64,000 bases of DNA from Bradyrhizobium manausense (GTDB taxonomy: Bacteria > Pseudomonadota > Alphaproteobacteria > Rhizobiales > Xanthobacteraceae). Positions within the stretch are counted from its first letter, which is position 1. Each line of letters starts with the position of its first letter. Shown one piece after another: positions 37,049 to 46,188 of this stretch. The stretch is from NCBI RefSeq assembly GCF_018130615.1, contig NZ_JAFCKB010000027.1, positions 47,249-111,248 of the forward strand. The letters are read 5' to 3'. A program made the translations under genes and the position numbers. Under the pieces are notes generated by a model, which was given only the letters and a program-made list of their open reading frames with translations, was not told the DNA's origin and did no database searches.

Positions 37049-38763
37049 CAATAGGCCACCGAGGCGATGGCGTTGGCGCGCCATCCAAGCCTTGTTCCCG
37101 GCAGGTCTGTGAATCCGCGCGCGGCCTCCAGTCCGAGCGAGGCCCCCGGCAGCACGCCGACGGCGTCGACGGCGCTGCGCAAGCCGGCGCCGACCGAGCC
37201 GGCATTGAATGCGGAGCGTTCGACGACCGTCGCGTTTGCCAGCCAGCCGCGGCCGACGGCACCGAAGACGTAAGGCGACAGCGTCGCGCGGACGGCGTCG
37301 AGCCGGAACGAACGGGACAACTCGCTGCGCAACGTCGCGCCTTGGTCGGCCGTCAGGGTGCCCGACGCAAAGGCCGAGACCGCGTCGGCGCCGTCGAGCG
37401 AGATCTGCTCCGAACGCAGCATCGGCTTGTCGAAGCTCGCCTGCCCGGAGCCGATCAAGTCCCAGCGAACGCCCCATGGCAGGGGTTGGGCCAGATGAAC
37501 GTTGGCCGTCACCTTGGTGAAATCCGGGCTCGCGCCGAGCCGCGACAGAGGAACCCCGGATGACGCAACGTCGAGGACGTCCCGGCCGCCAAGCCCGCCC
37601 GAGAACGTCATGCCGGCCTGGATGCCGGCGCCCCATTGCAGTGTGGTCGCATAGTCCGGACCGAAGCGCGCGACGGCGTAACGGTCATGGCTCAGCATCA
37701 CGCCGAAGGTCGGCGCGCTGATCTGCTGGTCGACATGCTCGATCGATGCGTTCGCGTAGAGCGATGATGCCCGCGTCAGGCTGATCGGCGCCCGCAGTCT
37801 GACGGCGACGCGCTCGAACGTGCCGAACGAGCCGACCACACCCGGCGCCTCCGGCGTTCGCGTCGTCGAGTGCGTGTACTCCGGATTGACGGTCAACCCG
37901 TCGACGCCGACCGGGACGATCAAGCCTCCGCCATAGACGGCGAGCGGAGCTCGCCCCTGTGCTGCAGCTTCGAGGTTCGCGCCGAGGCCCGCCGAGCCGT
38001 AGACCTGCTCACCCAATCCGAGCGCGCTGTTGAGGGCCAAGGTGCCGCGAAGCTGCCACGTACCAGATGAAGCCGGCAGTCGATCGTCGGCGCCCGCCGA
38101 TGCCGAAACCAGTCGATGCGCGCCATCGAGGATCAGCTTAGTGCCACCCTCGCTATCGCCCCGCATCAGCGTGCTTCGAAGCGCGAGGCCCGGCAGGTCG
38201 CCCGCGATCAGCAGCGCCCGCTCGAGCTCGGCGAGCCGCAAATGCCTGCGGCCGACCAACTGCGCGGTTCGCGCCGCGACGACCGATCTGGCGCGCGACG
38301 GCACAGCGTCGACATTGATCGTCTCGATGAAACCATCGATCACCAGGAGCTGCAACACGCCGCCATCGACGAGGCGCTGCGGCGGTACCGCGACACGCAC
38401 GAGCGGATAGCCGGCTTCGTGATAAAGGCGCTCCAGTCCGGATGCGACGGCATAGATGTCCGTCACGCTGATCCGTCGTCCGCTCAGTCCCGCGGTCAAG
38501 GTCTTGCCGGCGGCGGCGACTTCAACGAACTCACCGCCAATCCGGACCTCGCGCAGCAGCACCGTCATGCTGCGATCGCCCGCCGGAGGCGCGGCGACCG
38601 ACGCTCCCGGGAGAGCTGTCGTCTGTTCACCCGTCAGAGCGGGCGGGCGCAAATCCTGCGGCGTAAGCTGACTTGGCGCAGTGGCCTGCGCGCGGGCCCA
38701 TCCAGCAAATGACCCGACGCCCAGTCCAGCGCAAATCGCCATGCGAAGACAGCCGCGGAGCAT
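37048..38763 (-). CDS. TpsB: ShlB/FhaC-type outer-membrane transporter
   Basis: This is a 571-residue protein with a signal peptide (MAICAGLGVGSFAGWARA). One or two POTRA domains follow (VLLREVRIGGEFVEVAAAGK, IYAVASGLERLYHEAGYPLV, VLQLLVIDGFIETINVDAVP). The 16-strand barrel portion ends NAIASVAY with the expected terminal aromatic. It secretes the TpsA encoded immediately downstream. The transcript presumably starts in the AT-rich 221 bp upstream. Confidence 0.92.
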   Translation of the reverse strand: MLRGCLRMAICAGLGVGSFAGWARAQATAPSQLTPQDLRPPALTGEQTTALPGASVAAPPAGDRSMTVLLREVRIGGEFVEVAAAGKTLTAGLSGRRISVTDIYAVASGLERLYHEAGYPLVRVAVPPQRLVDGGVLQLLVIDGFIETINVDAVPSRARSVVAARTAQLVGRRHLRLAELERALLIAGDLPGLALRSTLMRGDSEGGTKLILDGAHRLVSASAGADDRLPASSGTWQLRGTLALNSALGLGEQVYGSAGLGANLEAAAQGRAPLAVYGGGLIVPVGVDGLTVNPEYTHSTTRTPEAPGVVGSFGTFERVAVRLRAPISLTRASSLYANASIEHVDQQISAPTFGVMLSHDRYAVARFGPDYATTLQWGAGIQAGMTFSGGLGGRDVLDVASSGVPLSRLGASPDFTKVTANVHLAQPLPWGVRWDLIGSGQASFDKPMLRSEQISLDGADAVSAFASGTLTADQGATLRSELSRSFRLDAVRATLSPYVFGAVGRGWLANATVVERSAFNAGSVGAGLRSAVDAVGVLPGASLGLEAARGFTDLPGTRLGWRANAIASVAY

Positions 38764-38984
38764 TCAAGACATCTCGAGCAATATTCATGAGAAAAATCGC
38801 ACCCGAGAACAACTTCAAGCGCGCACTTTAAAAGGTCGATCTGCGCGCGAAACTGCAGCGTTAACTTTAACAAAGCGTTGCGAATTGAGGATTGGATACC
38901 ACTTCCTCGTGAGAAGGGTATGATGATGCAATCGCATCACGGCGCATGTCCGTAATCCCACGGACACGCGCCGCAATTCACGCG
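38764..38984. promoter_or_regulatory. AT-rich upstream region of the tps operon
   Basis: This gap is richer in A and T than its surroundings (GCGTTAACTTTAACAAAGCG at ~38857) and should hold the tpsBA promoter. A short inverted repeat TGATGC-AATC-GCATCA lies at 38924-38939, near the stop of the SMP-30 gene. No gene is visible. Confidence 0.45.
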
Positions 38985-40076
38985 CTACACCGCGCCGTGG
39001 GCTTCCACATAAAGCGCATAGATGGAGTGGCAGCTCGCCATGTAGAGGCGGTTGTTCTTGGGGCCGCCGAAGCAGAGATTTTCGCAGCGCTCCGGCAGCT
39101 TGATGAAGGCGAGCGGCTTGCCTTCGGGGTTGAACACCATCACGCCGTCGAGATCCTCTGGCCTGCCCTTGAGCTGATAGACCTTGCGGCCACCGACATC
39201 GGCGGGCTCGGACTGCAACGCGCCGTTCGAGCCCCAGCCGCACCAGAGATTGCCGTCGCGGTCGACGCGAAAACCGTCGAGCGAGCCCTGGTCGGCGGCG
39301 TCGATCAGCTTGGTCTTGCCGCTGAGCGAACCGTCATCGCCGACATTGTAGCTCCAGATGCTGCGATTGGGCGTGCCCTTCCATTCGACGATGTAGAGCT
39401 TCTTCTCGTCCGGCGAGAAGGCGAGGCCGTTGGGATTGACGAGATCGGTGAGGACGGCGGAGAGCTTGCCGTCCTTGGCGATACGATAGACGTTGGTGGT
39501 GGCCTGCTCAGGCTTCTCCTTCTTGCCCTCCCATTCGCCATTGATGCCGAACAGCGGGTCGGTGAACCAGATGCTGTCGTCCGACTTCACCACGATGTCG
39601 TTCGGCGCGTTCAGCCGCTTGCCCTCGAACTTGTCGGCCAGCACGGTGATCTTGCCGTCCTTCTCGGTGCGGGTGATCCGGCGGGTGACGGAGTGCTCGC
39701 AAGTGACGAGGCGGCCCTGGCGATCGCGGGTATTGCCGTTGGCGTAATTGGCGTTGGCGCGAAACACGCTGGTCTGCCCGGTCTTCTCGTCGAATTTCAT
39801 GATCCGGTTGTTGGGAATGTCGGAGAACAGGAGATAGCCGCCTTCCGGGAAATAGACCGGACCTTCAGCCCAGCGCATGCCGGTCGCGACTTGCTCGAGG
39901 GTCGAGGAATAGAGCCGGTACTTTGCGAAGCTCGGATCGAGGATCTGAACGGCGGGGTCCGGATAGCGTTGAGCCGGCGTGAACGGAAACGACTGGGCGC
40001 CGGCGGCGCGGGCGAGAAGCGTCGAAGCCGCCGCCGCACCGGCGCCGGACAAGAGATTGCGTCGCGTGAAACTCAT
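38985..40076 (-). CDS. Tat-exported SMP-30/gluconolactonase-family lactonase
   Basis: This is a 363-residue protein from ATG 40076, preceded by GGGAGG at an eight-base gap. It opens MSFTRRNLLSGAGAAAASTL, a twin-arginine signal. The SMP-30 propeller follows (GMRWAEGPVYFPEGGYLLFS, KRLNAPNDIVVKSDDSIWFT, LVNPNGLAFSPDEKKLYIVE, GSLDGFRVDRDGNLWCG) with the metal-binding E, N and D positions of the family in place. It would open a sugar lactone in the periplasm. It is the last gene of the run with the RraA-like protein, dehydratase and ABC importer. Confidence 0.88.
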   Translation of the reverse strand: MSFTRRNLLSGAGAAAASTLLARAAGAQSFPFTPAQRYPDPAVQILDPSFAKYRLYSSTLEQVATGMRWAEGPVYFPEGGYLLFSDIPNNRIMKFDEKTGQTSVFRANANYANGNTRDRQGRLVTCEHSVTRRITRTEKDGKITVLADKFEGKRLNAPNDIVVKSDDSIWFTDPLFGINGEWEGKKEKPEQATTNVYRIAKDGKLSAVLTDLVNPNGLAFSPDEKKLYIVEWKGTPNRSIWSYNVGDDGSLSGKTKLIDAADQGSLDGFRVDRDGNLWCGWGSNGALQSEPADVGGRKVYQLKGRPEDLDGVMVFNPEGKPLAFIKLPERCENLCFGGPKNNRLYMASCHSIYALYVEAHGAV

Positions 40077-40160
40077 AAAAGTCCTCCCTGCTTGATAAAA
40101 GGCCGGCACTTGATGTGGCCGGCCTGATGCTTGAATCGATTGTTTCTGGCGTGAACGGCC

Positions 40161-40880
40161 TTAGCGGCCGTTCTTCTTGCGCCATTCCGCGAAGTCGGTG
40201 AGCGTCTGCGGATCGGTGGCGGGATAGAGGCCAAAGATGCCGCGGCCCTTGCCGACTTCCTCGGCGACGAAGTCCTCGAACGCGGTCATCTCGAACGTTT
40301 CATTCGCGATCTCGTCGGCGAGATGCGCAGGGATGACGATCACGCCGTCGGCATCGCCCAAGATGACGTCGCCGGGAAACACCGGCGCATCGCCACAGCC
40401 GATGGGAACGTTGATCTCGATTGCCTGATGCAGCGTGAGATTGGTCGGCGCGCTCGGGCGATGGTGATAAGCGGGGATGCCGAGCTTGGCGATCTCGGCG
40501 GAATCGCGGAAGCCGCCGTCGGTGACGACACCGGCGACGCCGCGCTTCATCAACCGCGTCACCAGGATCGCGCCGGCCGAGGCCGCGCGTGCATCCTTGC
40601 GGCTGTCCATCACCAGCACGGCGCCGGGAGGACAATCCTCCACGGCCTTGCGCTGCGGATGCGAGCGGTCCTTGAAGACGTCAATCGTGTTGAGATCTTC
40701 ACGCGCCGGCATATAGCGCAGCGTAAAGGCTTCACCGACCATGGTCGGCTGGTCCGCACCGAGCGGATGCACATCCTGGATCATCTGGATGCGCAGGCCG
40801 CGCTTGAACAAAGCGGTGGCGACAGTGGCGGTGGAGACGGATTTGAGCTTGGTACGGGTGGCTTCGGAAAGTTTTGTCAT
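40161..40880 (-). CDS. RraA-like family protein, probable class II aldolase (HMG/CHA aldolase type)
   Basis: This is a 239-residue protein from ATG 40880. The upstream in-frame frame comes from repeat DNA and is discarded. Family blocks are AILVTRLMKRGVAGVVTDGG, FRDSAEIAKLGIPAYHH and DVILGDADGVIVIPAHLADE. The GDADGVIVIP segment and TDGGFRD (with the Arg-Asp used by RraA-fold aldolases for substrate and metal) fit a pyruvate-forming aldolase more than an RNase E regulator. Between a sugar-acid dehydratase and a lactonase, it could cleave the 2-keto-3-deoxy product. The reaction is inferred. Confidence 0.8.
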   Translation of the reverse strand: MTKLSEATRTKLKSVSTATVATALFKRGLRIQMIQDVHPLGADQPTMVGEAFTLRYMPAREDLNTIDVFKDRSHPQRKAVEDCPPGAVLVMDSRKDARAASAGAILVTRLMKRGVAGVVTDGGFRDSAEIAKLGIPAYHHRPSAPTNLTLHQAIEINVPIGCGDAPVFPGDVILGDADGVIVIPAHLADEIANETFEMTAFEDFVAEEVGKGRGIFGLYPATDPQTLTDFAEWRKKNGR

Positions 40881-40900
40881 TGGTCGAACTCTCTCATGGT

Positions 40901-40981
40901 CGTCATTCCGGGGCACGCGAAGCGATGAGCCCGGAATCTCGAGGTTCCGGGTTCGATGCTTCACATCGTCCCGGAACGACG
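40901..40981. repeat. Rhizobiales-type palindromic intergenic repeat
   Basis: It starts CGTCATTCCGGGGCACGCGA and ends CGTCCCGGAACGACGG, so the ends are inverted copies; an inner pair GAGCCCGGAATC/GGTTCCGGGTTC also exists. It separates the dehydratase and RraA-like genes. A related element lies at 50391-50487. Confidence 0.8.
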
Positions 40982-40991
40982 GTGGGTGAAA

Positions 40992-42728
40992 CTAGTAAAT
41001 CGACGGCTCGCCGATCGGCGCGCCGAAATCGGTCTCCAGGAAGTCGAAGTCGCAGCCGTCGTTGGCCTGCTTGATGTGCTTGGTGAACATCCAGCCATAG
41101 CCGCGCTCGAAGCGGCGCTCAGGCTGCTTCCAGGCGGCGCGGCGCTTGGCGAGTTCGGCCTCCGGGACGTCGAGATTGATGGTGCGCGCGGCGACGTCGA
41201 GCGTGATGCGGTCGCCGTTCTGCACCAGCGCCAGCGGGCCGCCGATATAGGACTCCGGCGAGACGTGCAGGATGCAGGCGCCGTAGCTGGTGCCGCTCAT
41301 GCGCGCATCCGAGATGCGGACCATGTCGCGCACGCCCTGCTTCACGAGCTTGGTCGGGATCGGCAGCATGCCCCATTCCGGCATGCCCGGCCCACCCTGC
41401 GGGCCCGCATTGCGCAGGATGAGGATGTGATCCTCGGTGACGTCGAGATTGGGATCGTCGACCGCCTTCTTCATCGCGGGATAGTCGTCGAACACCAGCG
41501 CCGGCCCGGTATGCTTGAGGAAGCGCGGCGCGCAGGCAGACGGTTTGATGACGCAGCCGTCGGGCGCGAGATTGCCCTTGAGCACGGCGAGCGCGCCTTC
41601 CTTGTAGATGGGATTGTCAACGCCGCGAATGACATCGGCATTGTGCACTTCAGCACCGTCGATATTTTCGCCGAGCGTCTTGCCGGTCACGGTGATGCAG
41701 TCGAGATGCAGATGGTCCTTGATCTGGCCCATCAGCGCCGGCAGGCCGCCGGCATAGAAGAAGTCTTCCATCAGATAGGTATCCCCACTCGGGCGCACAT
41801 TGGCGATCACGGGCACCTTGCGGCTAGCGATCTCGAAATCGTCGAGCCCGATGTCCTGTCCGGCGCGCCGGGCCTGCGCGATCAGGTGGATGATCGCGTT
41901 GGTCGAGCAGCCCATCGCCATCGCGACCGCGATGGCGTTCTCGAAGGCTTTTCGGGTCTGGATCATCTTCGGCGTCAAATCCTCCCACACCATTTCGACG
42001 ATGCGCCGACCGCATTCGCTGGCCATGCGGATGTGGTTGGCATCCGCAGCCGGGATCGAGGAGGCGCCAGGCAGCGTCATGCCGATCGCCTCCGCAATCG
42101 CGGTCATGGTCGAAGCGGTGCCCATGGTCATGCAGGTGCCGTAGCTGCGGGCAATGCCGGCTTCGATGTCGAGCCAGTCCTTGTCGGAGATCTTGCCGGC
42201 GCGGCGTTCGTCCCAATATTTCCAGCCGTCGGAGCCGGAGCCGAGCGTCTTGCCCTTCCAATTGCCGCGCAGCATCGGACCCGCCGGCAGATAGATCGCC
42301 GGAATGTTCATCGAGGTTGCGCCCAAGAGCAGCGCCGGCGTGGTCTTGTCGCAGCCGCCCATCAGCACCACGGCATCAACGGGATGGCTGCGCAACAGCT
42401 CCTCGGCCTCCATGGCAAGGAGGTTGCGATAGAGCATGGTGGTCGGCTTGAGAAGCGATTCCGACAGCGACAGCGCCGGCAATTCCACCGGCAGACCGCC
42501 GGCCATCAGGATGCCGCGCTTGACGTCGTCGACGCGCGACTTGAAATGCATGTGGCAGGGCTGCGCGTCCGACCAGGTGTTGATGATCGCGATGCACGGC
42601 CGATCCTTCCACTCCTCAGGGGCGTAGCCCATCTGCATGGCGCGAGAGCGGTGGCCGAACGAGCGGAGGTCATCGGGCGCAAACCAGCGCGCGCTGCGGA
42701 GCTGGTCGGGTGTTTTCTTCTTGGTCAT
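40992..42728 (-). CDS. IlvD/Edd family dehydratase (sugar-acid dehydratase, arabinonate dehydratase-like)
   Basis: This is a 578-residue protein. The family signatures LMGGCDKTTPALLLGA and ARSYGTCMTMGTASTMTAIA carry iron-sulphur cysteines; SDARMSGTSYGACILHVSPE is the C-terminal active-site region. Length and style fit pentonate/hexonate dehydratases better than dihydroxyacid dehydratase IlvD itself. Its ATG overlaps the permease stop by four bases (ATGA). It would convert an aldonate to a 2-keto-3-deoxy acid. Substrate unknown. Confidence 0.9.
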   Translation of the reverse strand: MTKKKTPDQLRSARWFAPDDLRSFGHRSRAMQMGYAPEEWKDRPCIAIINTWSDAQPCHMHFKSRVDDVKRGILMAGGLPVELPALSLSESLLKPTTMLYRNLLAMEAEELLRSHPVDAVVLMGGCDKTTPALLLGATSMNIPAIYLPAGPMLRGNWKGKTLGSGSDGWKYWDERRAGKISDKDWLDIEAGIARSYGTCMTMGTASTMTAIAEAIGMTLPGASSIPAADANHIRMASECGRRIVEMVWEDLTPKMIQTRKAFENAIAVAMAMGCSTNAIIHLIAQARRAGQDIGLDDFEIASRKVPVIANVRPSGDTYLMEDFFYAGGLPALMGQIKDHLHLDCITVTGKTLGENIDGAEVHNADVIRGVDNPIYKEGALAVLKGNLAPDGCVIKPSACAPRFLKHTGPALVFDDYPAMKKAVDDPNLDVTEDHILILRNAGPQGGPGMPEWGMLPIPTKLVKQGVRDMVRISDARMSGTSYGACILHVSPESYIGGPLALVQNGDRITLDVAARTINLDVPEAELAKRRAAWKQPERRFERGYGWMFTKHIKQANDGCDFDFLETDFGAPIGEPSIY

Positions 42729-43588
42729 GATTGGGTGCCCCATTTCTGGACGGTGTTCCGCTCGATGGCGCGGAAGATCAGGTTCTCGACAAAGAGCCCG
42801 ATGATAATCACCGTCAAGAGGCCAGCGAACACTGCGGGTATGTCGAGCAGGTTGCGGTTCTCGAAGATGAACCAGCCGAGCCCGCCCTGCCCCGAGGACA
42901 CGCCGAACACCAGCTCGGCCGCGATCAGCGTGCGCCACGCAAAGGCCCAGCCGATCTTGAGGCCGGTGAGGATTGAGCCGAAGGCGGCGGGGATCAGGAT
43001 TTTTGCCACATAGGGCAATCCGCGCAGGCCGTAATTGCGGCCGACCATACGCAGCGTGTTGGAGACGCTCTTGAAGCCGGAATGGGTGTTGAGCGCGACC
43101 GGCCACAACACCGAATGGATCAGCACGAAAACAAGACTGCCATTGCCGAGCCCGAACCAGATCAGCGCAAGCGGCAGCAGCGCGATCGCCGGCAGCGGGT
43201 TGAACATCGCCGTCACCGTTTCGAGGAAGTCGGTGCCGATCCGGGTGGAGATCGCGAGCACGGTGAAGATCGCGGCGAGCACGATGCCGGCCGAATAGCC
43301 CATGAACAGGACTTTTAGCGAGGTCCAAGCCCGCAGCGGAATCGTGCCGTCCTTGACGCGCTCGAACAGCGTCAGAATCGTATCGTGCAGGGTCGGAAAC
43401 AGCAGGGGATTGTCGAGATAGACGCCGTAGGCTTCCCACACAGCGGCCAGGAACAGGATAATGACGCTCTTGCGGACGAAGCCGTCGTTCCAGAGCAGCT
43501 CGGCCACGCGCAGCTTGCGCTCGACCTCGCTCGCACCGGTCGCCGCAGCAACCGGCGTGTCGCGCAGCAGAATTCTTGCTTCGCCCAT
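42725..43588 (-). CDS. ABC transporter permease (NitT/TauT/SsuC type)
   Basis: This is a 287-residue, ~6-helix protein (KSVIILFLAAVWEAYGVYLD, FLETVTAMFNPLPAIALLPL). The EAA-like cytoplasmic loop is YVAKILIPAAFGSILTGLKI. The family moves sulphonates, nitrate, thiamine precursors and other small acids. Here it is coupled by 4-bp overlap to a sugar-acid dehydratase, which suggests an organic acid. The ATPase gene ends 11 bp upstream. Confidence 0.9.
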   Translation of the reverse strand: MGEARILLRDTPVAAATGASEVERKLRVAELLWNDGFVRKSVIILFLAAVWEAYGVYLDNPLLFPTLHDTILTLFERVKDGTIPLRAWTSLKVLFMGYSAGIVLAAIFTVLAISTRIGTDFLETVTAMFNPLPAIALLPLALIWFGLGNGSLVFVLIHSVLWPVALNTHSGFKSVSNTLRMVGRNYGLRGLPYVAKILIPAAFGSILTGLKIGWAFAWRTLIAAELVFGVSSGQGGLGWFIFENRNLLDIPAVFAGLLTVIIIGLFVENLIFRAIERNTVQKWGTQS

Positions 43589-43599
43589 GAGCGGCTCCC

Positions 43600-44361
43600 C
43601 TAATGCGCCGTGGCTTCGCCGGCGAACAGGAGATCGTGGATCTCCTTCTCGAGCCGTCCGGCGCTGCCGTCATCATTGCTGACCTTGTCGACGTCGATCA
43701 CCTCGGCCTTGACGCGGCCGGGATGCGGCGACAGCAGCAGGATGCGGTTGCCGATGCGGATCGCTTCCGCGATCGAATGGGTCACGAACAGCACGGTGAA
43801 CTTGGTTTCGCTCCAGAGCTGGAGCAACTCGTCCTGGCAGGTCCGGCGCGTCAGCGCGTCGAGCGCAGCGAACGGCTCGTCCATCAGCAGGATGTCCGGC
43901 TCCATCGCCATGCCGCGCGCGATCGCAACGCGCTGCTTCATGCCGCCGGACAGCGTGTGCGGATAGGCATCGACCACGCGGGTGAGACCAACTTTCTCGA
44001 TATAGGCCCGCGCCCGCATTTCCGCGTCCTTGCGCGAAAGCTTTCGCGCGGTGAGCAGAGGGAACATCACGTTGGCCAGCACGCTCTTCCAGGGCAGCAA
44101 CTGGTCGAACTCCTGGAAGATCATCATGCGGTCGGCGCCGGGACCGTGGATCTCGCGGCCGCCGATCGTCATGCGGCCTTCGCTCGGCGACATGTAGCCG
44201 CCGACGGCCTTGAGCAGGGTCGACTTGCCGCAGCCGGACGGTCCGAGCAGCACGAAGCGGTCGGACTTGTCGACGGTGAAGCTCACTCTCTCGGTGGCGG
44301 TGACGACGGCGCTGGACGTCTTGTAGCGCAGCGTCACGGAGCTGACGTCGAGCAGCGCCAT
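43600..44361 (-). CDS. ABC transporter ATP-binding protein (NitT/TauT/SsuB type)
   Basis: This is a 253-residue protein starting MALLDVSSVTLRYK at 44361. Walker A is LLGPSGCGKSTLLKA, the Q-loop MMIFQEFDQLLPWKSV, the signature LSGGMKQRVAIARGMAME, Walker B ILLMDEPFAALD, and the switch FVTHSIAEAI. Its ATG overlaps the binding-protein stop by one base (TGATG), so the two are translationally coupled. Confidence 0.93.
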   Translation of the reverse strand: MALLDVSSVTLRYKTSSAVVTATERVSFTVDKSDRFVLLGPSGCGKSTLLKAVGGYMSPSEGRMTIGGREIHGPGADRMMIFQEFDQLLPWKSVLANVMFPLLTARKLSRKDAEMRARAYIEKVGLTRVVDAYPHTLSGGMKQRVAIARGMAMEPDILLMDEPFAALDALTRRTCQDELLQLWSETKFTVLFVTHSIAEAIRIGNRILLLSPHPGRVKAEVIDVDKVSNDDGSAGRLEKEIHDLLFAGEATAH

Positions 44362-45380
44362 CAGTTGCCCTTCAGATCGTGCGCCACGGGGAGATAGTAG
44401 TCGGTCCAGGCCTTGGGCTGGGTCTTCAGCGTGCCGGTCTTGTAAAGATGGGCTGCGAATTTCATCGTGCCCTGCGGCTCGAGATTCCACTCCATCATGC
44501 CGGGTTGCTTCAAGAGATCGAGCAGCTCCTCCACCGAGGTCTTGTCGCCGGTGATCTCCTTGTAGATCTCGACCGCCTGCTTGGTGTCGCTCCGGATCAG
44601 GTCCTGCGCTTCCTTGGTCGCGTCACGCACCGCCTGGATGATCTTGGGATTAGCGTCGGCGAATTTCGTCGTAGTGAAGAACTGCGCCTGGCTCAGCGGA
44701 CCGCCCATCACATCAGGCGAGTTCAGCACGACGTGCGCGCCCGGCACGTTCTTCAGCTCCAGGAAGCTGAACGGTGGGATTGAGAAGTGGTTGTGCACCT
44801 CGTGCTTGGGATTGGCGAGCGCCGCATAGGCGTCGGGATGGCCGAGCTGCACGGTGTTGGCGTCGAGCTTCGACCATTGGTCGGCGCCGAAGGTTTCGGC
44901 GGCGGCGATCTGCAGCACGATCGCCTGGGTCGAGACTTTCACCGTCGGCACCGCGATCTTGTCGCTCGGCCCAAAATCCTTGATCGACTTGATGTTGGCA
45001 TCGCGGCTGATCAGCGTCATCGGCTGCGCCGAGGTCGCGACGATTCCCTTCACGCCGCCGCGGGTGCGATCCCACAGCAGCAACAGATTGCCGGTGCCGG
45101 TATTGAGAATGTCGACGCCGCCCGCGAGCAGCGCATCGGTCTGCGCGCCACCACCGGAGAAGGTGACCCATTTGGTGGTGACATTGGGCACGCCGAGGCT
45201 GGCGGCGTGCTTCTCGATCAGCTTCTGCTTCTCCATGATGTGGCTCGGCATGTAGAAAATACCGGGCTGCCGCGACAGGGAGATCTCGGATTTCTGCTGC
45301 GCCCGCGCCGGCGAGATCGACAAGACGGCCGCGGCGATCAGGGCGACGGCTGCACAGCCACGCTGGAATTGTGTGATCAT
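44361..45380 (-). CDS. ABC transporter substrate-binding protein (NMT1/SsuA-like)
   Basis: This is a 339-residue protein with a signal peptide (CAAVALIAAAVLSISPARAQ). The mature part shows the family outline: SLSRQPGIFYMPSHIMEKQK, KWVTFSGGGAQTDALLAGGV, DILNTGTGNLLLLWDRT and DFGPSDKIAVPTVKVSTQA. It is the first gene of the minus-strand run and lies 91 bp from the divergent GntR gene, with the palindrome between. The ligand is unknown; the downstream enzymes point to a sugar acid or related hydroxy acid. Confidence 0.9.
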   Translation of the reverse strand: MITQFQRGCAAVALIAAAVLSISPARAQQKSEISLSRQPGIFYMPSHIMEKQKLIEKHAASLGVPNVTTKWVTFSGGGAQTDALLAGGVDILNTGTGNLLLLWDRTRGGVKGIVATSAQPMTLISRDANIKSIKDFGPSDKIAVPTVKVSTQAIVLQIAAAETFGADQWSKLDANTVQLGHPDAYAALANPKHEVHNHFSIPPFSFLELKNVPGAHVVLNSPDVMGGPLSQAQFFTTTKFADANPKIIQAVRDATKEAQDLIRSDTKQAVEIYKEITGDKTSVEELLDLLKQPGMMEWNLEPQGTMKFAAHLYKTGTLKTQPKAWTDYYLPVAHDLKGN

Positions 45381-45422
45381 TGTTGTTCGTTTCCTCCGGC
45401 TGGCATTGACGCGCGGCCTAAC

Positions 45423-45448
45423 TGATGCACTAATGCATTAGTGCATCA
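45423..45448. promoter_or_regulatory. Perfect 26-bp palindrome, probable GntR operator
   Basis: The half-site TGATGCACTAATG is followed directly by its exact reverse complement. It lies 24 bp before the GntR start and 43 bp before the binding-protein start, so one dimer or tetramer could control both promoters. GntR/FCD regulators commonly bind such palindromes and release them on binding a carboxylic acid. Confidence 0.85.
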
Positions 45449-45471
45449 AAGGCAAGCCCGCCGGAGCCGCC

Positions 45472-46188
45472 ATGGAACCAGCCCATCCCGCGCCACACGC
45501 GGCCGTCCGCCCCGGCGCGCGGCTCGACCGTGCGCGACAGGCCGCGCCGCAGGTGTTCGAGCGGCTGCGCAATGCGATCATCGCGCTCGAATTGCCGCCG
45601 GGCTCATCGCTGTCGCGCACCGACCTCGCCGCGCAATTCGGTGTCAGCTCGACCCCGATCCGCGACGCCTTGATGCGGCTGGAGGAAGAAGGGCTGGTCG
45701 ACGTCTTTCCACAGCACGCGACCGTAGTCAGCCGGGTCGATGTCGGCCGCGCCGAGCAGGCGCATTTCCTGCGCCAGGCGCTGGAACTCGAGATCGTCCG
45801 GCTGCTCGCCGAACACCATGATCCCGCCCTGGTCGTCCGCCTCGATCATGCGATCGCGCTCCAGCAGCAATTCGCCAAGGCCGGAGATTTCGAGAGCTTC
45901 ATCGCCGCCGACAATGATTTCCACGCCCAGCTCTATGCCGCCGCCGGAAAGCAGGACCTCTGGATGCTGGTACGAAGCCGCAGCGGACATATCGACCGGC
46001 TGCGCCGGCTGCATCTACCTTCGCCCGGCAAGGCGCAGAACATCGTGCGCCACCACAGACTGATCATGCGTGCGATCGAGGCGGGCGAGGCCGATGCTGC
46101 ACAACAGCATCTGCGCAAGCATCTGTCCGGCACGCTGAGCGAGCTCGACACCATCCGCAGCCACCATCCCGAATACCTCACAGACTGA
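45472..46188 (+). CDS. GntR family transcriptional regulator, FCD subfamily
   Basis: This is a 238-residue protein. The winged helix lies at ~25-90 (APQVFERLRNAIIALELPPG, LAAQFGVSSTPIRDALMRLE, EEGLVDVFPQ). The FCD ligand domain has the metal/acid-binding pattern AADNDFHAQLYAAAG then RLHLPSPGKAQNIVRHHRLI and LRKHLSGTLSEL, with its D and three H residues. The start is the ATG at 45472. It is divergent from the ABC/dehydratase run and most likely controls it through the 26-bp palindrome. Confidence 0.93.
   Translation: MEPAHPAPHAAVRPGARLDRARQAAPQVFERLRNAIIALELPPGSSLSRTDLAAQFGVSSTPIRDALMRLEEEGLVDVFPQHATVVSRVDVGRAEQAHFLRQALELEIVRLLAEHHDPALVVRLDHAIALQQQFAKAGDFESFIAADNDFHAQLYAAAGKQDLWMLVRSRSGHIDRLRRLHLPSPGKAQNIVRHHRLIMRAIEAGEADAAQQHLRKHLSGTLSELDTIRSHHPEYLTD

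Noticed and set aside
37049-37636. 196-codon upstream extension of the TpsA frame
   Set aside because: It lies inside tpsB in another frame, and the TGATG junction and signal peptide place the start at 37048.
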